Of a stretch of DNA of 58,000 bases, positions 11,340-22,000 are shown in pieces. The DNA is from Adiantum capillus-veneris. Its lineage: Eukaryota; Streptophyta; Polypodiopsida; Polypodiales; Pteridaceae. Both the position numbers and the translations under genes were made by a program. Every line of letters starts with the position of its first letter. Positions within the stretch are counted from its first letter, which is position 1. The DNA lies in the NCBI GenBank assembly GCA_014529385.2, contig CM043942.1:6697001-6755000 (forward strand), given 5' to 3'. The notes below the pieces were generated by a model that ran no database searches, was not told where the DNA came from, and saw nothing but the letters and a program-made list of their open reading frames with translations.

Positions 11340-12004
11340 TGTTAAGTATGGAGCCTGATTTACCCTTGTAATTTTATGTGGTAAAAGTGCACATTTGTAA
11401 GGCCCCCATTATGAGGAGAAGCCATTGTGCGTGAAGGAAAATCACTCACCGGAAACCAAAATTTTCACGGACAAGAATCAAGGGCAACTTTAGAGGCCAA
11501 TGTGGCAGGTAAAGTAAAGCAAGATGCCCTAATTTTTTTTCACCAGAATATTATGGCTGGACGACGGCCGGAAAGTGGTCGGAAAACAATCGGTCGGTTG
11601 GCCAGTGGTCGGTAGTCAATGGCCAATGGCCGGTGACCGGTGGTCTGAAGTCAATGGCCGGTGGCCGAATTCAAAAGCGGACTTGTCTTATCAGGGGCGG
11701 CCACACATGGGCGGATTGGAGGGTCCGATTCGGACTTATTCGCACAAGGGCGGCTACACATGGTTGTCTCTCATAAGAGAGGGCAGCCCTTTTGGCCTAT
11801 AAAAGGAGGCCATTTCTAGACACATTTCATAGTGTGAAGTTGATGCAACAAGGTGAGTGTGAGGTGGTGAGAGTGAAGCAAGGCGAGAGCTCTATCAAGG
11901 GTTTAATCCCTTTGCAAACTACTTCTTCTTTTGAAGTGCTAAAGCCATTGAGTGGCTGCTTTCCCATGGACGTAGCCCACATTGGGTGAACCACGTATAT
12001 CGTG

Positions 12005-12041
<37 letters not shown>

Positions 12042-12126
12042 CTATAATCTTTTGTGTGTGAAATCTATCTCTCTCCATTAAGTAATCTACTCAAAAATCT
12101 ATTTAGCTACTTCTTATTTTCTAACA
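11340..12126 (+). mobile_element. 3' LTR of the copia element (787 bp)
   Basis: Starts TGTTAAG, ends TAACA, and is followed by the TTGAT duplication. It contains a TATA box (TATAAAAG, 11798-11805) and a (CT)n tract at about 12008-12038. Positions 11427-11534 repeat the gag/protease-junction coding sequence of the same element, so the U3 region has captured an internal fragment. Confidence 0.85.
11798..11805 (+). promoter_or_regulatory. TATA box of the copia LTR
   Basis: TATAAAAG in GC-containing context, about 200 bp upstream of a (CT)n tract. It fits the LTR core promoter. The corresponding region of the 5' LTR is deleted, so the 5' copy has no such promoter. Confidence 0.6.
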
Positions 12127-12131
12127 TTGAT
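12127..12131. other. Target-site duplication (right) of the copia element
   Basis: TTGAT, identical to 8055-8059. The ATG of the G1 gag starts 8 bases further on. Confidence 0.9.
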
Positions 12132-12138
12132 AAGTTTG

Positions 12139-14897
12139 ATGAATTTAAGATCAGGAAGATACATTTTTAGAGACCAGAAGGTGGCAGGTGACCAAGGTAG
12201 CTTAGTGTCCACTGAGGAGAGTGTAACTCAGGCAAGGCTAGATCCACTAGCACCGATTATTGAGAAAGGTAGTGATACTGACACTTCATCAAACAAATCC
12301 TTCTTCATGATGGGTAGTCAATAGCCAGGAGGTTTCACCTATGACGCACCTATGCCAGGAGGAAGCACCTCCCTAAATCCTTTGAATGATTCCAAGTTCA
12401 CTGTGATCTTCTAAGAAGGAACAAACTCTAGGGGAGCCCTAGTCTATTCTGACTATCGAGGACGCAAGTGCATTTGTATTGAAGAAAGACCTCTTAGAGA
12501 TTGGAGATAATTCGAGTCTATGATGATGGAGATCGATTCCAAGACGAAAAGGGGAACCACTATCTGATAGTTAGTAACCCTGAGGATTACAACAGATATG
12601 GAGATAACATGGCGAAAGGGAAAATGGTTTCAGAATCTCAAGAACCGCCACCAAACATTGATCGACCTCGAGTAGGTTTTATGTATGATAAGAAAACAAC
12701 CAGGGTTTCAACTTATAATGAGCACGTAGGAATCTACAAGCATGAGAGTGAGGGAATAGTCTCTTACTTTCACTGCAATGAACCATACTTAACCGAGTTA
12801 AGCAAAGACAAGGTTCTTTACTTATTCTCTTATGAAACTGCTATGGGGAAGGATATAGTTTTTGTTGATAGGTACGGGCGAGAATACCAATGTATTCTCC
12901 CAGAGGAGGTAGAAAAGGCAACAGTCCCAGGAGCATCAACATATGCCCCAAACGAAGTGCCAAGAGCCACCTACACCCCTAGCAAGTCTACAAATCCCTT
13001 TTTAGAAGAGTATGACGCTACCTCACATTCTACCCGACCGTAGACATTCAACAACCAAAACCAACCATCAACTCAGCCATCATTGCAGACATGGCTTCAA
13101 CAGAGTGCAACATTGGAGCAAGACCAAAATCGAGATGGTTATCAATCCGCAAGAGGGCTAAGGGATTTGCAAGAACCACCACTCTATTCAAGGCATCAAG
13201 GAGAGAGTAAACCAAAGACTCAAGGGTCAACAGAGCCTGGAAGACCACCCATAGAACGAGTTCGGAGAGATGAACCATCTCTTGCAAGAACTATTAGAAA
13301 TTATGGCTTAAGAGCACCACTAGGAGAGGAACCAGCCTACTATAGAAGACCAGAGGAGGTATATCGATTAGGACGTGGAGATCCAATGATGAGGCTTGTA
13401 CACCATCGTAGAATTAGACATTCTCAAGTGCAAAAATGGGTAAACAAGAAATACACAGGAAACAGACATCCAAGAGATCATGTAGCAGCCTTTGTGCGTG
13501 TAATTAGAGCGGAATAGGTGTTAGACTTCCCTAACCAATTTGCAGGGTTTGGACTAACTCTAGAGGATGACGCTGCTACGTGGTTTGACTCTGTGGAGCG
13601 TAGAGACTTTGAGTCTATGGAGGAGGTATTTGACGAGTTTATCGAGGAATTCTCACAAAGGGGGATAGCTCATAATACGGTCTCACAAATCCATAAATTC
13701 AAACAGAAAGATGGGGAATCTATGCGAAAGGTAGCCCTAAGACTAAAAAGGTATGTGAAGTTCTGCCCTGTGGAAGAACTGCCAACTCAGTCCAGACTTA
13801 TGCTTATATTCATCCAAGGACTAAGGAATGCAGATCTCCAGAAGGACTTACATATGAAGAGGAGCACGACGTTGAATGAGTTAACCAAGGAGGCTCTTTA
13901 CCTTGTGGATAATTGTGCGGTCTACAAAGAGGGTGAGTTCAAGGATCTTGACAACGATTCATCTCCACAACAAAGCGGAGGCAAGTCTTCTAAGACAACA
14001 CCGAAAGGAGAAGTGGCTGTAAACCAGGAGCAGCTTGTAGAGGAAGTGCTAAAAAATATTAACTTGTACGCCAAACCCCAGGCTAAACAGCACAAGTGGT
14101 GTGCTATTGAACAAAAATGGACAAACCATGGGACAACGGAATGTTATTATAACAAGGGATATGTGAGAGAGAAACCTTACGCTCCCCAAGCTCAGGTAGC
14201 TTCTCCTCAAGTTCCACCAATGCCTAGGTATCAAGCAGGTAACCTACCAGGACCTGTAGGTGTAGAAAGACCACAACCAGTGTTGGGGCAAAAACCACCC
14301 CTACCAGGATTACGACCAGTCGGTATAAGATACACACCAACCGTAACCGAATTAGAAGAGAAGGCTTTGGTGCCTATGCATGCATATTATGAAGATCCCA
14401 ATGGATATGCGGAAAACCCTATCTATTATCCACCAGAAGAACCCTCGACACCAGAACCATGGAGCATGATAGGAAATACAGGACCACCAACAGCTGCACA
14501 CACAGCAGGAGAAGGAAGATATAGCTTAGATGAACGAACATTGTTGTTCATAGCCAACGAAGGCATGGGCGGACAGAGACATGCATACCAACAAAGAGGA
14601 GCTCAATCAGCACCTCAACAGCCTAAAGGACCCTGCTACAAGTGTGGTGGAGACCATTGGCTACGAGACTATCCTCATGATGAAATCATTAGAGTCAACG
14701 CATATTGCACCGAGTGTGGAGTTACTCATTTGATTCTTGATTGCCCTAAGAACTCGAGCAAAGGAGCAAAAACTACCTTGAACATGCTGGAAGTAGTGCC
14801 TTCCAGTGGAGGGTCAGAAAATGAAACAATCATACCTATTCAGGCTGTGACACGAGCCCAAGCTCAAAGAATGACAAACGAACCCATCATTGAATAA
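12139..14897 (+). pseudogene. G1 gag (capsid and double zinc knuckle)
   Basis: Begins MNLRSGRYIF, a common gypsy gag start. An unusual N-terminal part (12501-13043, with YLFSYETAMGKDIVFVDRYG) has no domain I know. The capsid domain (Retrotrans_gag) is at 13518-13930: FAGFGLTLEDDAATWFDS ... FIQGLRNADLQKDL. Two zinc knuckles are at about 14630-14755: CYKCGGDHWLRDYP, with the last Cys replaced by Tyr, and CTECGVTHLILDC (CX2CX4HX4C). The reading frame breaks at TAG 12322, TAA near 12412, a frameshift near 12500, and TAG at 13041 and 13515. At about 920 codons it is long for gag. Confidence 0.85.
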
Positions 14898-14993
14898 CCA
14901 AAAACCGATACCCCAAGTTCAGAAACGAAAAAGCAGAGAAGCACTTGGAAAGCTAGAAAGGCGTGAATAAAAGCCAGGAAAGAACGAGAGCAA

Positions 14994-15572
14994 ATGGCTC
15001 TATCCGAGGAGTTAAAACACACAAAGGATAGATTAGAGCGGTTAGAGGATCTAGCTAGCCTAAGCTCACACACTACGAAAACCATAGCACCCAAGGAAAT
15101 AGCAGAGCCCAAAAGTGCAGGATCAGGAGGACCAGTACTGGCAGACAAGGTAAATGAGCAGTTGGATGCACTTCTAAAAGCTTACGAAGCCAGACTCAGA
15201 AAGAACCAAACCCAAGAGCAAAGATGGTTGACTTATCCATATGCTGAAATAGAAAAACAGAGGTTGGAAATGTGTAGAAAGATGATTGAAACAACTCAAT
15301 CTTGGATAGAAAACCCGCTTGGTAAACCTGCAAATTGGCATGAAGTACCAGCTCCAACCCCTATCCAACCAGCTTTGGAGGAACAAGTAGAAATGAAGGA
15401 AAGACTCACAAATGCCTATGAGTCCAGGGGAGAGCCTATCATAGTGCCAAATACAACAGATGAGGCAAGTGACGGGTTCCAGCCTAAAACATTGGCAGAC
15501 ATGGAAAGGACTATAACGGTCTGGATGATCTATGGAAGCAAATCCATGAGGCCAACGAAGCTAACAGGGTGA
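14994..15572 (+). pseudogene. G1 gag-protease linker
   Basis: Same frame as gag after a TAA at 14895-14897. Charged, probably helical sequence (LSEELKHTKDRLERLEDLA; EARLRKNQTQEQRWL). It connects capsid/knuckle to the protease and overlaps the protease frame by a few bases at 15569. No catalytic motif. Confidence 0.5.
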
Positions 15573-16519
15573 GTAACCACATGAATAGCATGAGAAAAGA
15601 GAAGAATGAGATCTTACCTCCTATTGCAGAGTTTGAGGCAAGGTCACAAATGAACTTTGATATACATTCACAAGGGGGAGACCAGGGATCAATTAGTTCG
15701 GGGCACAACCAACCAGACTCGCTGAAAACTCTACCCTCTTACCTAGGAGAGTATGAAGACAAGTCTGAAGTGAGAGCAATCCAATCTCAAAGACTTTCTT
15801 CTAACAAAGTGATGGACTCACAAGGGTTGATTGAGTTATTGTCCACCCCGGTGGCATGCACAATCACATTAGCCGAACTCCTAAAGTTACGACCAAACAT
15901 GTGTACCACAGTAGGTAAATTCCTAGAAAATTTTGGAGTGAAAGACCCCACCTCCAAGCTCCAAGAAGGGATCAGAGAATTGGACAGGCCTCAACTAAAC
16001 ACTAGGCCAGTACCATTAAACAAAGTTGGAGAGTATTGTGAGGGAGAAGATGGAAACACCACGCTACCAGTAGAATTCCAAGGAATAGTTTCCAAAGCTA
16101 TTCTTGATAGTGGAGCGGGAGTTGCTATCGCCACCAAGGAAATCTGGAAAAAATGGGGAAAACCAGCTTTGAGAGCTGCCATAATGAAATTGCAATTGGC
16201 ATATGGGTTCATGGAAAAGCCTCTAGGACTCTTAGAAAAAGTGATTGTCACTTCATGCAGAATCGAGTATGAGAATACATTTGCAATAGTCGATTTTGAC
16301 AAAAAGAACAATTATGAGATCATCTTGGGAAGACCGTTCATACGAAAATTGAAAATGGTCCAAGATTGGGGTTACGACCACATATACCTCAGACATGGTG
16401 AGACAACAACCAAAATACACTTGAAAGACCATAGTTATAAGGATGTGAACCAGACACCAGTGGAAGAATTCGATTCAGCTACAGTAGTAGGATCGGAACT
16501 CCCAGCGTGGTTAGGGTAA
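15569..16519 (+). CDS. G1 retropepsin (first protease)
   Basis: Aspartic protease that would mature the polyprotein. The catalytic triplet is DSG in AILDSGAGVAIA, with the Asp codon at 16106. The conserved C-terminal motif is IILGRPFIRKL, with its Leu 73 residues later. The flap region lies between (KLQLAYGFMEKPLGLL). It is fused to an N-terminal extension of about 170 residues and is in another frame from gag, so a frameshift (programmed or degenerative) separates them. The domain itself is uninterrupted. Confidence 0.85.
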   Translation: MSNHMNSMRKEKNEILPPIAEFEARSQMNFDIHSQGGDQGSISSGHNQPDSLKTLPSYLGEYEDKSEVRAIQSQRLSSNKVMDSQGLIELLSTPVACTITLAELLKLRPNMCTTVGKFLENFGVKDPTSKLQEGIRELDRPQLNTRPVPLNKVGEYCEGEDGNTTLPVEFQGIVSKAILDSGAGVAIATKEIWKKWGKPALRAAIMKLQLAYGFMEKPLGLLEKVIVTSCRIEYENTFAIVDFDKKNNYEIILGRPFIRKLKMVQDWGYDHIYLRHGETTTKIHLKDHSYKDVNQTPVEEFDSATVVGSELPAWLG

Positions 16520-16534
16520 CAAAAAGAGCTATGG

Positions 16535-17296
16535 ATGTGCGGAGCTTCACATTCTGGGAGCTTAAAAAGAGAGGAATGCGTCTTAGAAAGAGCGATTAAG
16601 GACAAAGAGTATATTCCGGAACCTTTTCCTGAAGATACCTTGGAACCTCTAGAATGGGAATATATACTAGCAACATTGGATGTCTGTACCATTACAGATA
16701 GTCCAACAACAAGATTTTGCGATAAGGATGGCTATGATGTGCTACCCTACTACATGGTAAGCATTATACCAGGAGGAGATGAGATGGTAGAACCACCAGA
16801 ACAAGAAGAGTTTTATAACTCCTCTAAACATCGGGAAATAAATAATGATGCACATAATGAGTGTTCAGACAACTCAAGTGAGCGTGAGGGGAAAACAGAG
16901 AATATCAACTTTTATGATTTTGCTAATCAGCACCCTAGACGCCAGGAACGCTATAGGAGGAAACAAGCAGGGAACAAAGGGAGAGACAACCTGATGCCCA
17001 AGATAAAAGATAAAACTCACTATTTGATGCTGGTAAAAGCAGAGGATTGTGTAAAAGATCAAATATCAGGAAGATTCTCAAAAGTTTGAAGAGAAGGAAC
17101 GCGAGAGGAAATAAGACAAGTACGGAAAGCCAAATCAGAAACAAAATTTAAAAAATCAAAAAAAGAAACAACGAAAGGCCAAGAGTGGACCAAACTGGAG
17201 CGTAAACAGAAATACCAAGAACTGAAACGGTCTTTACGAGAGGTATGGACTACTAAGGGAGATAGTGATGGTAAAGAGAAGTCAGAAAAGGGAAAC
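16535..17296 (+). pseudogene. G1 protease-RT linker
   Basis: Same frame as the first protease after TAA. The open part to 17089 is acidic to mixed (EDTLEPLEWEYILATLD; EFYNSSKHREIN). Then comes a lysine- and glutamate-rich stretch. A TGA at 17087-17089 and a further break before 17297 separate it from RT. No domain is recognised; it is the usual spacer between PR and RT in long gypsy polyproteins. Confidence 0.5.
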
Positions 17297-19411
17297 ATGA
17301 ATGTACCATCACACTATCAAAAATTCACCATCCAGTACAGAAAAATCATAATGACACCACCAGTCAGGGAAAAAACCAACCAGGAATCTTATGATGGGCC
17401 AGAAAATGCAAAAAGGATAGACCTCGCGGAACCAGGTGAGAAGCCTCATCCGGTCTATATAGCAACCGATTTAGAGCCTGAAGAAGAAGAACGGCTAACA
17501 CAACTTCTCAAGAAGTATAAAAATGTGTTTGCATGGTCCTACAAATACCTCAAAGGAGTTGATCCATCGATATGCCAACATACAATTCCTTTGAAATCAG
17601 ATGCAAAACCTAGCAAACAACTTCCTTATACATATAATGACACATTTGCTAAACAAATCAAAGAGAAGATTGACAAGCTGATGGAAGCTGAATTCATTTA
17701 TGAAATCGAGCATACAGATTGGGTGTCACCCATTGTGGTAGTCCCCAAAAAGAACGAAAAATTGTGAGTGTGTGTAAACCTCAAAAAGGTAAATGCAGCC
17801 ACCATAAGGGATAATTATCCCTTGCCAATTATAGAACATGTACTTGAGAGTGTGGCCGGAAAACGGGCTTATTCCTTTCTAGATGGGTTTTCAGGATACA
17901 ACCAACTGGCAATTGCAATGGAGGATCAACACAAAACAGCGTTTGCCATAGAATGGGGAATATATGCGTATCGAGATAAGCCGTTTGGCTTAACTAATGC
18001 CCCAGCTACCTTCCAAAGGTTAATGACGCATGTGTTCAAAGAATATCTAAGAATATTCTTAGAAATATACATGGATGATCTTTGTGTACACTCTCTTCTA
18101 CGAGAGGAACATATTGACCATTTGCAAAAGGTATTTGAAAGATGCAGGACATATCAAATCTGTCTTAACCCTAAAAAGTGTATTTTTATGGTTAGGCAAG
18201 GCCGCATCTTAGGACACATTGTCTCAAGAAATGGCATAACCACTGACCTAGACAAAGTCAAAGTCATAGTAGACCTACCCAGGCCTACTAATGCGAAACA
18301 AGTGCAATCCTTCATGGGACATTGTGGGTATTATCGAAGATCCATATATATGTATGCAGTCATCGCACAACCTCTGTATCGTTTGCTAGTCAATTTTGAC
18401 TGTATCGAAGAGTGTGAAACTTCATTCCAAAAGCTGAAGGAAAACCTTGTATCAGCACCTGTACTTAAAGCACCGGATTGGGAAAAGATATTCCATGTTC
18501 ACGTTGATGCTTCTGCATATGCAATCGGGAGTATTATGGCTCAACCTAGAGACAGAACAATGGATTTTCCAGTTTTTTATGAAAGCCGACAATTAAACAG
18601 TGCGGAAAAGAACTACATAACCACCGAAAGCGAGGGGTTAGGAATGATTTATGCTGTAAAGAAATTTCGGCATTATTTGCTCGCAAACAAATTTGTGTTC
18701 TTCATAGATCATCCAGCTATTTTGTACCTGGTGAATAAACCATGCAATACATGGAAAATTGTACGTTGGTTTATTATATTGCTACAGTTTGATTTCACAG
18801 TGGTGGTCAAAAAGGGTAAAACCCATCTACGAGCGGATCATCTTTCAAGGATACACAATGGGGAAGCTCCTGAAGGAGTAGATGATGACATACCAGATGC
18901 TTATCTTTTCAATATTGAAATGATACCCAAATGGTCTCAGGAAATTGTTAGCATTCTTTCCTTTGGAGGTAGGTTTGATAATACGGAATACAGATCCAAA
19001 CAACAAACAATTCGACAAACAAAAAACTTCCAGTTGATTGCAGGACGGCTGTATCATCTAGGATCGGACCAAATTCTACGATTATGTATAAATCCGGAAG
19101 AATTCGAGTGTTACCTTGAGGAAGCACATGTCCAGGATTGTGCATTTCATTATTCAACAGTGAAAACACACCAGAGACTGAAACAGTTAGGGGTTTATTG
19201 GCCAAGTATGTATGCAGACACACATGCTTATGTTACCAATTGTACTATATGTAGTGCCAAACGACCAATGGATCACGTGACATTGATTCAGGTAAACAGT
19301 GCACCTGCATGGAGTCAATATATCATTGATTTCTTAACCACAAGGATGTTTCATGAAAACATAACAAGAGCACGGAAAAGGGCTATAGAGCTGGAGACTT
19401 GGGACTTTTAG
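17297..19411 (+). pseudogene. G1 reverse transcriptase, RNase H and first HHCC module
   Basis: RT fingers at 17297-17767 (AEFIYEIEHTDWVSPIVVVPKK) continue in frame after one TGA (17765-17767): [48 protein letters not shown] and the active site IYMDDLCVHS. The TGA sits where plant gypsy RT usually reads Arg (KxRVCV), consistent with CGA to TGA. RNase H begins HVDASAYAIGSIMAQ and includes the YITTESEGLGMIYAVKKFRHYL segment. Then a HHCC-like module (19118-19260) ends VTNCTIC, followed by WSQYIIDFL, which looks like the start of an integrase core. Stop TAG at 19409. Confidence 0.88.
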
Positions 19412-20600
19412 TTAATTGGGAACCAACTCTATAAGCGAATCAACTTAGAATCTGTGCAAATGAAAGTGAATACCTGCTGATTCTAGAACATGCACATAGC
19501 GAAATAAGTGGAGGACATTTTTCGGACGATAAGACGGCAAAAAGCGTCTTAACTGCAGGAATATGGTGGCCTACATTGCATATGGATGTTGAAGAGTTTG
19601 TAAAGCGTTGTGACGCATGTCAGCGCACCAAGGTGCCGATGAGGAGAGATGAGATGCCACTATGGCCAATGATGGGAGCAAGGGCATTTTCAAAATGGGG
19701 CATTGATTTTGTGGGACCTATTTCACCCCCTGCATATCGCACCCATACCCAATATATCATTGTGGCTACGGACTATCTCGCAAAATGGGCGGAAGCCAAG
19801 GCAACACAAAAAGCAGATGCACGGACCACTGCACAATTTTTGTATGAGAATATTTTGTACGATACGGTTTACCAATAGAAATTGTCAGTGATCGTGGAAC
19901 ACATTTTCTTAATGAAGTCATTGAATATCCGCTAGAGGAATTCATGGTCATACATAGGAAATCTGCTCCATACCATCCACATGCAAATGGACAAGCTGAG
20001 GCCACAAATAAAACACTATGCACGGTTCTCACTAAAATTGTGTCAGAATCAAGAACAGATTGGGACCAGTTGATACATTCAACATTATGGGCATACAGAG
20101 TAGCTTACAAAACATCGATACGAATGACACCATACAACATGGTGTTTGGCCTAAATGCTATATTACCCATAGAGTTTTTAATTCCAACTCTACGAGTAGC
20201 GAAACGCCTAGAATGGACAGGGCATGAGCTCTCTTCAAGAATAGATGATCTTGAAAAGCTAGATGAACTCCGATTGTGAGCTGTAGCTTCGATCTATGCT
20301 AAAAAGAGAAGACAAAAAGAGTTTTTTGACAAGCATGTGCGCACGAAAGAGTTCAAAACAGGTGATTATGTACGTGTTTATACTTTGAAGCAACATGCTA
20401 AGAAACTTAAAAAGCGAGGGATGGGACCCTTTGTGATTAGTGATCTATCACAAAGCGGAGCTGTCAAGCTTGCTACATTAGCAGGTGAAGAAATGTCAAA
20501 CTGGATTACTGGATGTCGATTGAAGAAATATCATTTACCACTAACACAGGATATGCTTCAACAAATTCATCAAGGAAAAAAACGAATGAAAGAGAAATAG
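19412..20600 (+). pseudogene. G1 second HHCC module and integrase
   Basis: Frames change at about 19480 and 19880. The zinc module reads EHAHSEISGGHFSDDKTA ... WWPTLHMDVEEFVKRCDACQ (HHCC). The core starts WGIDFVGPISPP (first Asp). The second Asp is in IVSDRGTHFLN and the Glu in HANGQAEATNKTL. The C-terminal part is LWAYRVAYKTSIRMTPYNMVFG, then RTKEFKTGDYVRVYTLK after a TGA at 20277-20279. No chromodomain follows. The catalytic triad is preserved, but frameshifts break the protein. Confidence 0.87.
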
Positions 20601-21097
20601 AGATTACGAGAAGAAGCTCAAAAGAATCAAAAGAACGCATTGCAAAACGGAGACTTTTGCGACAACAACAACAAGGTGGAGCACCATTGCGAATCACTGC
20701 CATTCGACTAACGAAGTTTGACGAAGACATAGTGGAGCCAATAATTGCAGTCAAAGTGGGTAGCAATCAAGTTAAATCGACGGCATTGCTTGATTCTGGA
20801 GTTCAAGCAAATTTGATCTCTTACAGATTATACAAACAGCTCAAGTCCACAGGTCAAATTTATCCTACTCCATAAGTGCTGGAAAGTAGTACATCACACT
20901 TGTTAAAAACATTGGGCTGGACTATATTGCATGTACAAGTACATCAATATATTTACCCACACAAATTTTATGTAGTCGAGGATGAAAGCACACAACACCC
21001 CATGTTGTTGGGACAACCTTGGCAAAAAGAGTACAATGTGCACATAGATTGGAATGCGAATGTAGTCAAAATTCAGCATGCACAAGTAAATAGGTGA
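20513..21097 (+). pseudogene. G1 second retropepsin-like domain downstream of integrase
   Basis: Overlaps the integrase end in another frame. A basic leader (ITRRSSKESKERIAKRRLL) is followed by KSTALLDSGVQANLISYRLY, with the Asp codon at 20792. LLGQPWQKEYNVHIDW has its corresponding Leu at 21008, 72 residues after the Asp. In the first protease the same spacing is 73. This is the layout of a gypsy retropepsin (DSG ... hydrophobic-hydrophobic-G-x-P). A single TAA (20873-20875) interrupts it. It could be a recruited second protease or a relic of a recombination with another element. Confidence 0.7.
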
Positions 21098-21264
21098 TAG
21101 TCTTTGCTCAGCAACCCCGGAATAATCAACTGCTATCAGCAATGCAATCACTAGAAATAGAGCCAAAAGCAAGGATGCCACCAAAGAACAACATAATACC
21201 CAAGGCTAACAAATAGGTAACAACCAACATTGACCACTACAAGTATGACAAGTCACCAACCGCT

Positions 21265-21819
21265 GTGCAAAGATCGAGGTTACCAAAACCAGAGAAACAA
21301 TTATGGATGCGGAAGGATAGAAATGACATGGCAGACAGAAAACACAAAAACGGAGGAAGTCAACATAAGCCGATAGTTCAACCAAACACCAAGGGCATAA
21401 AACAGATATGGATCCCAAAGAAAATGCTCAGCAATAACTCAAATACGACTCGCATTTGGATCAAGAAGCCGAAGCAACAGGAACTCCCTTCAGTACAAGC
21501 AACATCGGAAGGCAGCCATCTGCATTTGCAACTGGCAAACCGACTTATGTGGATGCCAATAAGCAACAAAACAATGGCAAACAATCCAGTAGCAATAAAC
21601 CCTAAACCAGCAAAAACAAGCTACCAATGGAAAGAAAAAGAGATACGGTCTACGGCCATTCCGGCCAAGCTAATTCTCTCCAAAGAGACAACTACGGCCA
21701 TATCAACAGTAGAGGCAACGCGACTGCCTTTTGCAAGAAAGACAATCAAACAAAGAGCAGTAGAGTTACAGCTATTACTTGCAAAGAAAATAGGAAACCT
21801 CGACGGTGAATGCCAATAA
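21265..21819 (+). CDS. G1 basic ORF with Trp-containing repeats
   Basis: 184 codons, rich in Lys, Asn and Gln. A short motif recurs: KQLWMRKD, KQIWIPKK, TRIWIKKP and RLMWMPI, about 25-35 residues apart. I know no domain with this pattern. Similar W-x-P-K peptides occur in the gag-pol linker of some plant copia elements. It lies between the second protease and the polypurine tract, the place of env-like or accessory ORFs in Tat/Athila elements. Whether it is translated is unknown. Confidence 0.4.
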   Translation: MQRSRLPKPEKQLWMRKDRNDMADRKHKNGGSQHKPIVQPNTKGIKQIWIPKKMLSNNSNTTRIWIKKPKQQELPSVQATSEGSHLHLQLANRLMWMPISNKTMANNPVAINPKPAKTSYQWKEKEIRSTAIPAKLILSKETTTAISTVEATRLPFARKTIKQRAVELQLLLAKKIGNLDGECQ

Positions 21820-21985
21820 GCATCTTGCTTATACCCTTCTCTTGCACAACATTAATTTTTCCATGCATTGACCGAGTATGCATAAAATAGGGCCACATTA
21901 CACGGCCAAGCATTAGCACAAATTTTTCAACCTATGCACGGCACATACTCCGAGGCGATACCTTGTCATCCGGGAGGACTCCAGC

Positions 21986-22000
21986 TAGGAGGGGGGGAGG
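21986..22000 (+). promoter_or_regulatory. Polypurine tract candidate of G1
   Basis: TAGGAGGGGGGGAGG, a pure purine run after the T. It resembles the tract at 124-136. What follows (CATTCTCAAATGCGG) does not match the G1 5' LTR start TGTTAG, so either a 3' LTR was replaced or this is an internal tract. Confidence 0.4.

Larger units (their letters stand above)
8060..12126 (+). mobile_element. Nested Ty1/copia retrotransposon, 5' deleted
   Basis: Bounded by TGTTAAG and TAACA with perfect 5-bp TTGAT duplications. Protease-integrase-RT-RNase H order is diagnostic for copia. The 3' LTR is full length (787 bp), but at the left only the first part of the LTR is present, fused straight into the gag end and protease. 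The rest of the 5' LTR, the PBS and nearly all of gag are missing. It lies 12 bp upstream of the G1 gag ATG, so it is younger than G1. Confidence 0.9.
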
